The notes below the pieces were generated by a model. It did not search any database. It was not told where the DNA came from and saw only the letters and a list, made by a program, of their open reading frames with translations. A stretch of 33,056 nt of DNA. It comes from CAZHZT01 sp964537285 (GTDB taxonomy: Bacteria > Bacteroidota > Bacteroidia > Chitinophagales > Saprospiraceae). Positions 8,983 to 15,603 of the stretch are shown here, one piece after another. How positions within the stretch are numbered: position 1 is the first letter of the stretch; the number at the start of each line of letters is the position of its first letter. The DNA is taken from positions 1 through 33,056 of the forward strand of contig CAZHZT010000062.1 of the NCBI GenBank assembly GCA_964537285.1, read 5' to 3'. Made by a program: the position numbers and the translations under genes.

Positions 8983-8990
8983 AAGCTATC

Positions 8991-9476
8991 TTAAAACAAC
9001 TCGCCAAAATACTGATTTGGAGGTGTCCTTAAATCCAGGTATTCGAAAGAAAGTAAGCCATTATCTTTCATAAGGCTATAAACTTTCTCGCAATTATCAT
9101 CTCTGGCGATAAAAATATCCGATTTAACTTCTTCCGCCTGCGCTAGAATTTTAGTATCATTCGGAATAACAACCCTGTTTTCCAATTCGATTGCACCTTT
9201 TCTCTTACTTTCATAAGCAAGCTGCGCAAGAACAGAAGAGCGTTCAGCGTGATTTAGGTTAAAAGGAAGAACAGTAACATATTTGTAGGGAAGTTGCTTG
9301 ATTGCTCCACCGGTTCCAAATTCAGCAGCTACGATGGTTGATAGGAATAACTCGCAATCCTCTTTTCTAAACCGCTCCCAATAAGTCCGTGCTTTGATGT
9401 GATCAGGGTCGTCCGGTTTGTACAAACGGATAAAGAAACTGGTATCAAAAAAGATTTTTTGTTTCCTATCCTTCAT
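8991..9476 (-). CDS. PIN-domain ribonuclease, likely toxin (module 1)
   Basis: A 161-residue PIN-domain protein. The acidic active-site residues are visible in order: Asp11 in FFDTSF, Glu52 in VAAEFG, Asp107 in NDTKILA, and Asp126 in FIARDD. PIN proteins of this size are mostly metal-dependent RNases of VapC type, the toxic half of a toxin-antitoxin pair. The start codon lies within the last codons of the upstream 261-aa gene (11-bp overlap), with AGAGG just before it. The two are therefore translationally coupled and should be one module. No small antitoxin gene is adjacent, so the 261-aa partner is the only candidate for neutralising it. The gene appears complete. Confidence 0.85.
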   Translation of the reverse strand: MKDRKQKIFFDTSFFIRLYKPDDPDHIKARTYWERFRKEDCELFLSTIVAAEFGTGGAIKQLPYKYVTVLPFNLNHAERSSVLAQLAYESKRKGAIELENRVVIPNDTKILAQAEEVKSDIFIARDDNCEKVYSLMKDNGLLSFEYLDLRTPPNQYFGELF

Positions 9477-10251
9477 ATCCTCTTACATTTTTCAGCCATT
9501 TTTCGGGATCTTCAATCTTATCCATATATGGTTTGGCTTCAGCTATCAAACGATCCAAATATTCTTCAGCCGTTTCTTCTTGCCCATCATCAAAGTCAAT
9601 AAACTCAATAAGCTTCGCAGATCCTTTCTTAAATTCTCCGGTATTAAGGTTGCGCTTAATAAGAATTCGCAGTTGATGCCTTTTGTAAAGGCGGTTTTTA
9701 TCATCCTCGCTAAGAGTAAGTTTATCCGCGGCTACGGTCAAAGTGCCAAATTCTTCTGTGTCAATATGAATATTAGATTTGGTCTTGCCTCCAACATCAA
9801 CAATTTCTCCTTGTACATAGAGCTCCTCATCAATCCAAATATCTTCAGGATTAGACCATTCGGTCTCTCGGTCCAATCTTAATCCTGGTGCTATGGCATC
9901 AAACATACCAAAATGAAGAACGAAGTTTCCTTCACTTACGAATTTTTGAATTCCTTCAATTGCCTCAACTTGTTTGGAGTTAAGTAGTCCAAGATCATGA
10001 TCGGAGTTTAATTGCCCTAAAAGAGCATGAGCCTGAACCGCTGTAGCTGAGTCAACATCCAAGCTAATAATTGCACTACCCTCTTTTAGAGCAACACTTA
10101 CTCTACCTCTGGACTTGCCTTTTTCAGGAAAAAGAAAATCCCGCGCATAAGAGAGCAGGCTGACGACCTCGTCAACATCCAGTAGGTCAGGGGAAAGTTG
10201 TTTTCCCTCTCTAAGACCTTCGATTTTGATATTTATTGTTTTATTGCTCAT
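9466..10251 (-). CDS. Uncharacterised 261-aa partner of PIN nuclease
   Basis: I do not recognise the family with confidence. The protein is acidic, with no signal peptide or membrane segment. Residues 1-110 look like an alpha/beta domain (INIKIEGLREG, then LLDVDEVVSLLSYARDFLF, then a strand pair VSVALKEGSAIISLDV). Residues about 125-215 look beta-rich (LYVQGEIVDVGGKTKSNIHI, FGTLTVAADK, and LRILIKRNL). An acidic helical tail follows (EEYLDRLIAEAKPYMDKI). Its 3' end overlaps the PIN gene by 11 bp, the arrangement typical of antitoxin then toxin, but it is three times the length of a usual VapB. It may be an atypical antitoxin, a target-sensing partner, or a co-effector. The order and coupling are seen; the antitoxin role is inferred. 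Confidence 0.7.
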   Translation of the reverse strand: MSNKTINIKIEGLREGKQLSPDLLDVDEVVSLLSYARDFLFPEKGKSRGRVSVALKEGSAIISLDVDSATAVQAHALLGQLNSDHDLGLLNSKQVEAIEGIQKFVSEGNFVLHFGMFDAIAPGLRLDRETEWSNPEDIWIDEELYVQGEIVDVGGKTKSNIHIDTEEFGTLTVAADKLTLSEDDKNRLYKRHQLRILIKRNLNTGEFKKGSAKLIEFIDFDDGQEETAEEYLDRLIAEAKPYMDKIEDPEKWLKNVRGYEG

Positions 10252-10360
10252 TCCTTTCCTAACAATAAGTTAAAATTAAACATTTTTGTTTCAATATGCC
10301 AAGATAATTTCCTTAATCTGTTTCATTATACAATGAACGCTAAATTTTTCTATTAAATCT

Positions 10361-10385
10361 TGTCCCGTCCTGAAAAAGTTGACAC
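10361..10385 (+). other. Possible terminus of a lost insertion sequence
   Basis: The segment beginning TGTCCCGTCCTGAAAAAGTT resembles the TG-starting terminal inverted repeats of IS3-family elements, some of which contain a CC..AAAAGTT(A)GACA block. No transposase and no matching opposite terminus is present in the window. If it is an IS end, it is a solo relic between the PIN module and the gene fragment. Confidence 0.2.
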
Positions 10386-10447
10386 TTTTATAGCCTAATC
10401 CTAGTATAAGTTTACCCCACAATTTTAGTCCTAAAATAGGTTGTCAG

Positions 10448-10978
10448 TTAGCGCTCAAAAAGTAAAGTGATTAAAGCAAAATTGGAGGCTGATAATGATA
10501 CATTCTGAATGTGTAGGGATTCAATGGTTTCATTTTTTACGTCTGAACGGTTTTCTAAGGCTGTTAAGCGTTCTGTAAGGATCAGCTTTTGCTTTGTAAG
10601 TGTTTCTATGGTTCGCTGACTGTTTACCGTTGTGGTACCTTTCCATTTGGTGGCCCGGGCTTCTTCAATTTGTTGATTTATGGCGGCTATTTCATTTTTT
10701 ATGGGCGTTGTCAGAGTATCATAAGAAACGAGGGTAGGGTCTTTCGAAAAAACCGTCACCAATTTTTTGGCTCCAAAAAAACTGCAGGAAATGGAAAGTC
10801 CGGTTATGAGGAAAATGATGGCCAATAATTGAACGCTTACTTTCCGGTATTGCATCCAGTTTTGAAAGTAATTACTGGAAATGTTTCTTTTTATAGCTTC
10901 CAGGAGGAAAATAGCCGCCAAAGTACCAAGTCCAGCAAAGATGACGTGACCAATAAGCTGGAGCAGAAAAAAGGGAGG
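10448..10978 (-). pseudogene. Fragment of a membrane/coiled-coil protein
   Basis: The frame is open from the end of the PIN gene (10978) down to 10448. It encodes one hydrophobic segment (LLQLIGHVIFAGLGTLAAIF), a basic stretch, a second hydrophobic segment (LLAIIFLITGLSIS), and then a long coiled-coil-like region with Gln, Glu and Lys (LTKQKLILTERLTALENR). There is no ATG near the start; the only alternatives are TTG codons such as the one at 10921. The frame begins directly after the PIN stop codon, so the true 5' end appears to have been replaced. It ends soon after a third hydrophobic stretch begins (FALITLLFER), which suggests 3' loss too. It is probably a double-truncated remnant. The original role cannot be deduced. 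Confidence 0.5.
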
Positions 10979-11419
10979 TTAAAAATTATATTTTTCCTTT
11001 ATTTCATGAAAGTTAATAACCCGTTCATATCCCATTTTTTTCAACCCTTGATACAATTTCTCGTCGCCAGTCCACAATATACTTTCAATGTAGTTATTCA
11101 AGGCCAAAAACGTTACATCATCAGGATCAATATCTCGAATAATTCGCATGGCCTTGATATATTCTTCAAAGGGGATGAGTTCATCATTAATAAAGGTGAT
11201 ATGGGAATAAATTTCGTTGAGAACAAGCCGGAACTCAACTTCAGACAATCGGGTAAGTTCGAGAGTCTTTCCAAGATGCCTTTCTAATTCTGTTTCAAGA
11301 TACTTTGGGGCAAATAGGGAGAGACCAAGATTCTTCGACTTTAGAATAAATTGAGCGATTCCGCTATTAAAATTCAAAGCAGCAGAAAAAATTAAATTGG
11401 AGTCTATCACATAATCCAT
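10979..11419 (-). CDS. PIN-domain ribonuclease toxin (module 2)
   Basis: A 146-residue PIN-domain protein. Asp6 (VIDSNLIF), Glu42/Glu44 (LETELERH), Asp98-Asp101 (DIDPDDVTFLAL) and Asp119 (WTGDEKL) supply the acidic metal site. This spacing is typical of VapC-like and related PIN toxins that cut RNA. Its ATG overlaps the stop codon of the 78-aa gene upstream (TAATG), so the two are translationally coupled, as expected for an antitoxin-toxin pair. It shows little direct similarity to the PIN protein of module 1, so it is not a recent duplicate. The gene ends where the membrane-protein fragment begins, in the same frame. Confidence 0.85.
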   Translation of the reverse strand: MDYVIDSNLIFSAALNFNSGIAQFILKSKNLGLSLFAPKYLETELERHLGKTLELTRLSEVEFRLVLNEIYSHITFINDELIPFEEYIKAMRIIRDIDPDDVTFLALNNYIESILWTGDEKLYQGLKKMGYERVINFHEIKEKYNF

Positions 11420-11655
11420 TAATCTAGCAGGTCTTTAAACTCATCTAAAGCATTTAATTTATTCTTAACCTCTTCAGACCAACCAGATTTGACCTCCTTC
11501 GAAAGTTCCTCAATATCTTTTTCACTAGCCTGACTTCTACTAATGATATCAATGCATTGAAAATAGTCCAATGCATTTTGAATATCGACGGGATCCATGT
11601 TTAAGGGAAGTCGAATTATAAATTCGGAATCGGTACGTTCAACACTGACTGGCAT
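11419..11655 (-). CDS. Putative antitoxin of PIN module 2
   Basis: A 78-residue acidic protein directly upstream of the PIN toxin with a stop/start overlap. The first 20 residues (VERTDSEFIIRLPLNM) form a short beta segment. The rest looks helical (DIQNALDYFQCIDIISRS, then IEELSKEVKSGWSEEVKNKL). An N-terminal strand region for DNA binding and an acidic C-terminus that wraps the toxin is the usual antitoxin layout. I cannot assign it to a named antitoxin family. If it acts as in known pairs, it would also repress the operon promoter, which must lie between 11656 and the tRNA gene. Confidence 0.7.
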   Translation of the reverse strand: MPVSVERTDSEFIIRLPLNMDPVDIQNALDYFQCIDIISRSQASEKDIEELSKEVKSGWSEEVKNKLNALDEFKDLLD

Positions 11656-11675
11656 AGGAACTCATTTTTGACAAA

Positions 11676-11704
11676 TAAAAAAGCCCTTGATAATCAAAGG
11701 CTTT
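11676..11704 (-). terminator. Intrinsic terminator after tRNA-Gln
   Basis: On the minus strand a 10-bp stem (AAGCCTTTGA with TCAAGGGCTT, loop TTA) is followed by a run of T residues. It lies 23 bp past the tRNA 3' end, so it should end the tRNA transcript before the antitoxin gene. Confidence 0.75.
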
Positions 11705-11726
11705 CAACTTAAGAAGTTTCTTTTAG

Positions 11727-11798
11727 TAGACCTACTAGGACTCGAACCTAGAATGACTGAACCAAAATCAGCTGTGTTACCAATTACACCATAGGTCT
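11727..11798 (-). tRNA. tRNA-Gln (anticodon TTG)
   Basis: The minus strand folds as a cloverleaf. The 7-bp acceptor stem is AGACCTA with TAGGTCT and discriminator A. The D-arm contains GTAATTGGTAAC. The anticodon arm CTGA-TTTTGGT-TCAG gives anticodon TTG, and the T-arm has GGTTCGAGTCC. The length is 72 nt and CCA is not encoded. Its 3' end points toward the defence/toxin block, a position often used by integrating elements. No integrase or repeated tRNA 3' end is visible in the window. Confidence 0.95.
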
Positions 11799-11966
11799 AT
11801 CTGCTTTTCAGCGAGTGCAAAGATAATACTTTTATTTATTTTGGTAAAAATTTTGGAGATAATTTTTTTTGCTCGCTGATAAAATATACTCTAATAACTC
11901 ACAAGCTGCCGATTCAGTTCCGGGAATACGCAAAAAATTAGAGGAAGTGACAAAAAACTGAATTTT

Positions 11967-12515
11967 TTAGCCCTTTGGTTGTTCCGCTTGCTTCAGTCGG
12001 TATAACTCCGGTAACTCCCGGCCCCGTTCATCGTAATCCAGGCCATAGCCAATCACAAAATCGTTCGGGATTTCGAAACCCACATGATCCAGTTGCAAAG
12101 GGTATTTCAGGGCATCGGGCTTGAATAGGAAAGTGACTACTGTAAGTGAGGCGAGTTGTTCGTTTTGTAGAAACGGTATCAAATGATGGAGCGTCGTGCC
12201 TGTATCAACAATATCTTCCACGAGTACCACATGACGACCAGCCAAACTGATATCCGGTGGGAAGGAATACTTCACTTGTCCCGTCGATTCCATTCCTTTG
12301 TATGAAGATACTTTGGCAAAAGTGACTTCCATCGGAATAGGACAAGCACGTACCAAATCAGCCATAAATACAAATACGCCTTTCAGCACTCCCAGAAATA
12401 ATGGAAAGTGATCCTTGTGCTCAGTGGCCAAGCTAGCTCCCAACTCTTTTACCCGCGCCTGTATTTCTTCCTGGCTTAAAAACACCTCAAATGTGTAGTC
12501 TCTTATTTTTATCAT
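11967..12515 (-). CDS. hpt: Hypoxanthine phosphoribosyltransferase
   Basis: A 182-residue cytosolic purine-salvage enzyme that transfers phosphoribose from PRPP to hypoxanthine (and usually guanine), giving IMP or GMP. The PRPP-binding signature VVLVEDIVDTGTT sits at 96-108. The N-terminal pair FLGVLKGVFVFMADL matches the flexible-loop region, and the C-terminal FVIGYGLDYDERGRELP is a family hallmark for base binding. Length is normal. It stands alone on the minus strand between the tRNA gene and the M28 peptidase, with the AACGG-type repeat stretch just upstream. Confidence 0.95.
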   Translation of the reverse strand: MIKIRDYTFEVFLSQEEIQARVKELGASLATEHKDHFPLFLGVLKGVFVFMADLVRACPIPMEVTFAKVSSYKGMESTGQVKYSFPPDISLAGRHVVLVEDIVDTGTTLHHLIPFLQNEQLASLTVVTFLFKPDALKYPLQLDHVGFEIPNDFVIGYGLDYDERGRELPELYRLKQAEQPKG

Positions 12516-12529
12516 TTTTCAAATGTTTC

Positions 12530-12577
12530 GGGAAACCGGTTAACGGTTAACGGTGAACGGTTAACAGGGAACGGACT
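12530..12577 (+). repeat. AACGG-type degenerate tandem repeat, locus 1
   Basis: About 45 bases are built from seven-base units close to TTAACGG, varying to TGAACGG and AGGGAACGG. The stretch sits between hpt and the M28 peptidase. A related stretch, read on the opposite strand, lies at 28230-28287. Confidence 0.6.
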
Positions 12578-12610
12578 GATAATTTGTTTTCTGTCCGTTC
12601 GTTTAGGGCT

Positions 12611-14011
12611 TTATTCAAGTCCATGTTTGTCCAGCAAATAGACTAAGCTCATCATTGCTGCGGCACCAAGCTCTAATTCCCGCTTATTGACAGCTTCAAT
12701 TCGATCAATACTGGTGTGGTGATAGTCGAAGTAACGCTGAGAGTCGGGCCTTAAACCGAAGAGCAAGCCTTTTTGACCTTTCAGCGGGGAAATGTCAGCC
12801 CCTGAACCACCAGTTGTTAACGTTATGCCATAAGGTTCTATTAGTGGCAGCCATTCTGTCACCTGACTTAGCTTTTGTTTGTATACATCTGCATGGCCGT
12901 CAGTGCTGAAACCTCGGGGAGAAAAACCGCCTGCATCCGATTCAATTGCAGCCATGTGGTACTCGCCTCTTTCATCAGATGCTTTTCCATAGGCTCTTCC
13001 GCCCGCTAAGCCGTTTTCTTCGTTCATGAACATTACACAGCGGATGGTGCGCTTCGGTTTGTAATCAAGGGTTTTTATCAGGTGCATTACTTCCATGGAG
13101 TGTACGCACCCGGCTCCGTCGTCATGTGCGCCGCCGCCCAGGTCCCATGAGTCAAGGTGGCCGCCAACCAGAATGATTTCATCGGGAAATTCACTTCCCT
13201 TTATTTCTCCGATGACATTGTAGGAGCGTTTTTCTGGCAAGTTTTCACAAGTTGTGCGTACAAATAGTTTTACAGTTTCTTCTTTGAGAAGACGACTGAG
13301 TAAGTTGGCGTCGTTCGTACTTATCGCTACTGCGGGTATTTCCTTCCCGTCTTTCCCATAGGAAGTTACCCCGGTATGAGGATAGTCATCATTGCGTGTT
13401 GTTAAGGAACGGGCAACTGCTGCTACAGCCCCGTATTTTGCGGCACGAGCCGGTCCTCTTACCCGCTGATCCGCAGCACCACCATAGGCATTAAAGGTTC
13501 GTATTTGAGTAGGATCCATGGGGCGATTGTAAAAAACAATTTTCCCTTCTATGCCTTCACGGCCAAGTTTGTCTACTTCATCAAGGGAGGTGACTTCTAT
13601 CACTTCTGCAGTAATCCCTAGTGCTCCTGTGCCCACAGAGTTGCCCAGCGCTGCAGCTTTAAGTTCGATGGTACCCATTTTTTCTGAATTGACGATGCGA
13701 ACCTGTTCTTTTTCTCCTCTGACCCAATGGGGAACCATGCATTCTTGCAGCCAAACGGTATCCAAGCCCAGGTTTTCCATCTCTTGTCGGGTATACTCCA
13801 CTGCCGCGGCAGCTTGAGGTGAGCCGGCTAATCGGCCGCCAATGGAATTGGATAAATGAGTAAGCCAATAGTAGCACTTGGCATTGGTAAGCGCTTCATC
13901 GTAAATTTTGCGGATGAAAAAAGCATCTTCTTCATTAACCTGTTCTTGTCCTGTGGCAGAAGTAACGCTCGTAAAAATGAATAGACTAAGTATAAAAATG
14001 CGATAGTTCAT
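12611..14011 (-). CDS. Secreted M28-family zinc peptidase
   Basis: A 466-residue exported metallopeptidase (aminopeptidase/glutamate-carboxypeptidase type). A signal peptide covers about residues 1-21. A protease-associated-like insert follows (about 130-250), then the M28 catalytic domain. Zinc-site residues are visible in order: His285 (VGGHLDSWD), Asp297 (AHDDGAG), catalytic Glu331 and ligand Glu332 (MNEENG), Asp359 (ESDAGG) and His432 (YHHTS). All ligands are present, so it should be active on peptides outside the cytoplasm. Length is usual for the group. The upstream region contains an 84-bp perfect palindrome starting 41 bp before the ATG, so any promoter must lie in or beyond it. Confidence 0.92.
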   Translation of the reverse strand: MNYRIFILSLFIFTSVTSATGQEQVNEEDAFFIRKIYDEALTNAKCYYWLTHLSNSIGGRLAGSPQAAAAVEYTRQEMENLGLDTVWLQECMVPHWVRGEKEQVRIVNSEKMGTIELKAAALGNSVGTGALGITAEVIEVTSLDEVDKLGREGIEGKIVFYNRPMDPTQIRTFNAYGGAADQRVRGPARAAKYGAVAAVARSLTTRNDDYPHTGVTSYGKDGKEIPAVAISTNDANLLSRLLKEETVKLFVRTTCENLPEKRSYNVIGEIKGSEFPDEIILVGGHLDSWDLGGGAHDDGAGCVHSMEVMHLIKTLDYKPKRTIRCVMFMNEENGLAGGRAYGKASDERGEYHMAAIESDAGGFSPRGFSTDGHADVYKQKLSQVTEWLPLIEPYGITLTTGGSGADISPLKGQKGLLFGLRPDSQRYFDYHHTSIDRIEAVNKRELELGAAAMMSLVYLLDKHGLE

Positions 14012-14051
14012 GTTAAAATTATTCTTTTCAAAAGCTCAATATACGGTAATT

Positions 14052-14135
14052 TTAACAAAGGAGATAATGCAAATGGGGAGGCCTGGACGACGGCCGTCGT
14101 CCAGGCCTCCCCATTTGCATTATCTCCTTTGTTAA
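14052..14135. repeat. 84-bp perfect, uninterrupted palindrome
   Basis: Each arm is 42 bases with no mismatch and no spacer; the centre is CGACGG/CCGTCG at 14093/14094. The outer part is A/T-rich (AACAAAGGAGATAATG), the inner part G/C-rich (GGGGAGGCCTGGACGACGG). It could extrude as a cruciform, or form a very stable RNA hairpin in any M28 leader transcript. It lies between divergent genes, so it is not an ordinary terminator. Confidence 0.95.
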
Positions 14136-14146
14136 TTTTTTTTGTA

Positions 14147-14195
14147 CATAAATGTGTCTTTTTAGGTGACGCTCCGTCTAAAAAGAGCATTTATG
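14147..14195. repeat. Near-perfect inverted repeat
   Basis: CATAAATGTGTCTTTTTAG (14147-14165) faces CTAAAAAGAGCATTTATG (14178-14195) across a 12-base loop. The arms differ by a single inserted or changed base. It is placed 11 bp from the 84-bp palindrome. Confidence 0.75.
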
Positions 14196-14342
14196 AAAAT
14201 AATTACAGAAAAGCTAGCTAAAGTGTTGCTTTTCAATGTTTTGCCGGTGCCTTTCACTTGTAAGGGATGTTAAAGCTCCTTTATGAGACAGATTTCCTTT
14301 TTTTTAAATGAACTCAAAGCAGTATTTTTTCATGAAAAATGA

Positions 14343-14350
14343 TATTTTTG
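14343..14350 (+). promoter_or_regulatory. Bacteroidota-type -7 box for the ECF sigma gene
   Basis: TATTTTTG fits TAnnTTTG, 31 bp before the likely TTG start of the sigma factor gene. No clear -33 TTTG element is seen. Confidence 0.35.
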
Positions 14351-14381
14351 CTAAGTTCGTATAAGGCAAAAATCGACTTAT

Positions 14382-14960
14382 TTGAAAAAACAAGCTGTTA
14401 GCCGACTTTCTGATAATGAAATTATCCGACTTTATTTGGAAACCCAAAGAAGCGATTATTTTAGTGTGCTTTACAGGAGGTACTCCAATAAAGTATATGG
14501 TAAGTGTATTTCATTATTAAAAAGCGAGAGCCTGGCTTCTGATGCCGTTCAGGATATTTTTACTAAAATATTTCTGAACATCTCGAAGTTTCAGGAAAAA
14601 TCTAAGTTTTCTACCTGGCTTTATTCCATTACGTATAATTATTGTATCGATTTCCTGAGAAAACAAAAGAAGGAACATGCACTATTTTCTAGTGAAATGG
14701 AGAACCCGCCGGATTTAGAAGATGAAGTACCGGATCATTATTTATTGGAAATGCAGGTGAGTCAGCTTAAAGAAGTTTTGGAAGCGATCCCGCCGGGGGA
14801 TAAGGAGGTGTTGTTAATGAAGTACCGGGAGGAACTCTCGATTAAGGATATCGCAGAGATTTTTGATAAGACGGAGAGCGCAATCAAGATGAAAATTAAG
14901 CGTGCAAAGCATAAAGCCCAAAAGGTTTATTCGGATATGTTTCCGCAAAATTTAAATTAG
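14382..14960 (+). CDS. ECF-type RNA polymerase sigma factor (sigma-70 family)
   Basis: A 192-residue sigma factor with region 2 at about 20-90 (YRRYSNKVYGKCISLL, then AVQDIFTKIFLN and KFSTWLYSITYNYCIDFLRK). Region 4 is at about 130-185 (LEAIPPGDKEVLLMKYREE, then the helix-turn-helix LSIKDIAEIFDKTESAIKMK). There is no region 3, as expected for the ECF class. It would direct RNA polymerase to a specific promoter set. No ATG occurs upstream in frame, so I take the TTG at 14382, which has AAGG about 13 bp upstream. No anti-sigma gene with a recognisable domain is adjacent; the small 67-aa protein downstream is the only nearby candidate partner. A hairpin at 14971 follows the stop. Confidence 0.92.
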   Translation: MKKQAVSRLSDNEIIRLYLETQRSDYFSVLYRRYSNKVYGKCISLLKSESLASDAVQDIFTKIFLNISKFQEKSKFSTWLYSITYNYCIDFLRKQKKEHALFSSEMENPPDLEDEVPDHYLLEMQVSQLKEVLEAIPPGDKEVLLMKYREELSIKDIAEIFDKTESAIKMKIKRAKHKAQKVYSDMFPQNLN

Positions 14961-14970
14961 GAAACGTGAG

Positions 14971-14992
14971 TCATCCCGAATTTTCGGGATGA
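14971..14992 (+). terminator. Hairpin after the sigma factor gene
   Basis: TCATCCCGAA pairs with TTCGGGATGA across a 2-base loop, 11 bp after the sigma factor stop. The same core (GTCATCCCGAATTTTCGG) occurs in the hairpin at 19647-19686, so this is a dispersed palindrome. No long T-run follows, so terminator function is plausible but not certain. Confidence 0.5.
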
Positions 14993-15041
14993 ATCATGTT
15001 TGATGAAAACCCTTGCATGGTTCTGTTAATCAGAGCCTTAT

Positions 15042-15067
15042 CTACTTTTTCCTTGATGAAAAAGTAG
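15042..15067. repeat. Small inverted repeat
   Basis: CTACTTTTTC pairs with GAAAAAGTAG across the loop CTTGAT. The wider context (CTTGATGAAAAAGTAGCAAA) looks like a dispersed palindromic element often seen between Bacteroidota genes, though I see only one copy here. Confidence 0.5.
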
Positions 15068-15104
15068 CAAAAAATCAAGGCTGTATTCAATTCTTAACGC
15101 TTTT

Positions 15105-15127
15105 TGTCCCGAACTTGATTCGGGACA
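15105..15127. repeat. Small inverted repeat
   Basis: TGTCCCGAA pairs with TTCGGGACA across the loop CTTGA. The stem shares TCCCGAA/TTCGGGA with the hairpin at 14971, so the two may be related. Confidence 0.5.
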
Positions 15128-15399
15128 GCCTAAAATGAATAAACTCGCCGGGGCTCAGATGTTATTATTCTTTTAACGGCTGCCAGCCTGTCAAAAAGCT
15201 AAATTGAATAAGGCCGGTCTTAAAACATTGATTTGCAGTATCTATTGTTAACTATTGTGACAACATGAAGTTCCACACAATTTGTCAAAGAACGTGTTAC
15301 TTCTCAATATCCCCACCCATAATTAGCAGTTTACATTAAGGAATAAGACAGCAATCGAGTAAAAGCAATTGTAGGTTTTCACAAAAAAAGAATGATTAA

Positions 15400-15603
15400 A
15401 TGGATAATTCTAACAAACCTGTGAATAGTTTCATGGAGCTTCCTTCTGACCCGCCGCCACCACCGGAAGTGGAGGGCCGCGTTTTTAGTACACTTACTAA
15501 TCTTCGCTTCATCGGCGATATTTTTGACCTGTATTTCTCCAAATTATTCCATACGTTAATGGAATTAATAAGCGCTTCTTCAAATAGTGATGATAAAAAG
15601 TAA
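15400..15603 (+). CDS. Small 67-aa protein, function unknown
   Basis: The start is ATG at 15400. The protein has a proline run (DPPPPPEVEGRV), then a hydrophobic helical stretch (LTNLRFIGDIFDLYFSKLFHTLMELI) and a charged tail. The pattern of a short acidic/proline leader followed by LRFIGDIxDLYxxK resembles small proteins I associate with Bacteroidota sigma-factor or membrane-stress loci, but I cannot name a family. Its last codons and stop form the left arm of the 59-bp inverted repeat at 15585-15643. It may be co-transcribed with the MscS-like gene 100 bp downstream. It could be membrane-associated through the hydrophobic stretch. Confidence 0.55.
   Translation: MDNSNKPVNSFMELPSDPPPPPEVEGRVFSTLTNLRFIGDIFDLYFSKLFHTLMELISASSNSDDKK

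Larger units (their letters stand above)
14012..14381. other. Divergent intergenic region with two inverted repeats
   Basis: This 370-bp gap separates the M28 peptidase (minus) from the sigma factor (plus). It holds the 84-bp palindrome (14052-14135), a second inverted repeat (14147-14195) and a -7-like box (14343-14350). No reading frame in it looks like a gene; the frames that cross the palindrome are forced by its symmetry. Confidence 0.7.
14961..15399. other. Intergenic region rich in small palindromes
   Basis: Three hairpins are listed separately (14971, 15042, 15105). The rest up to 15399 is A/T-rich and shows no gene. It must contain the promoter of the 67-aa gene, but I see no convincing -7/-33 pair. 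Confidence 0.6.

Noticed and set aside
12611..14011. Reading the M28 peptidase as inactive
   Set aside because: All zinc ligands and the catalytic Glu are present, so there is no reason to call it degenerate.
14008..14190. Minus-strand 60-residue frame across the 84-bp palindrome
   Set aside because: Its translation is set by the palindrome; no conserved features and it overlaps the M28 leader.
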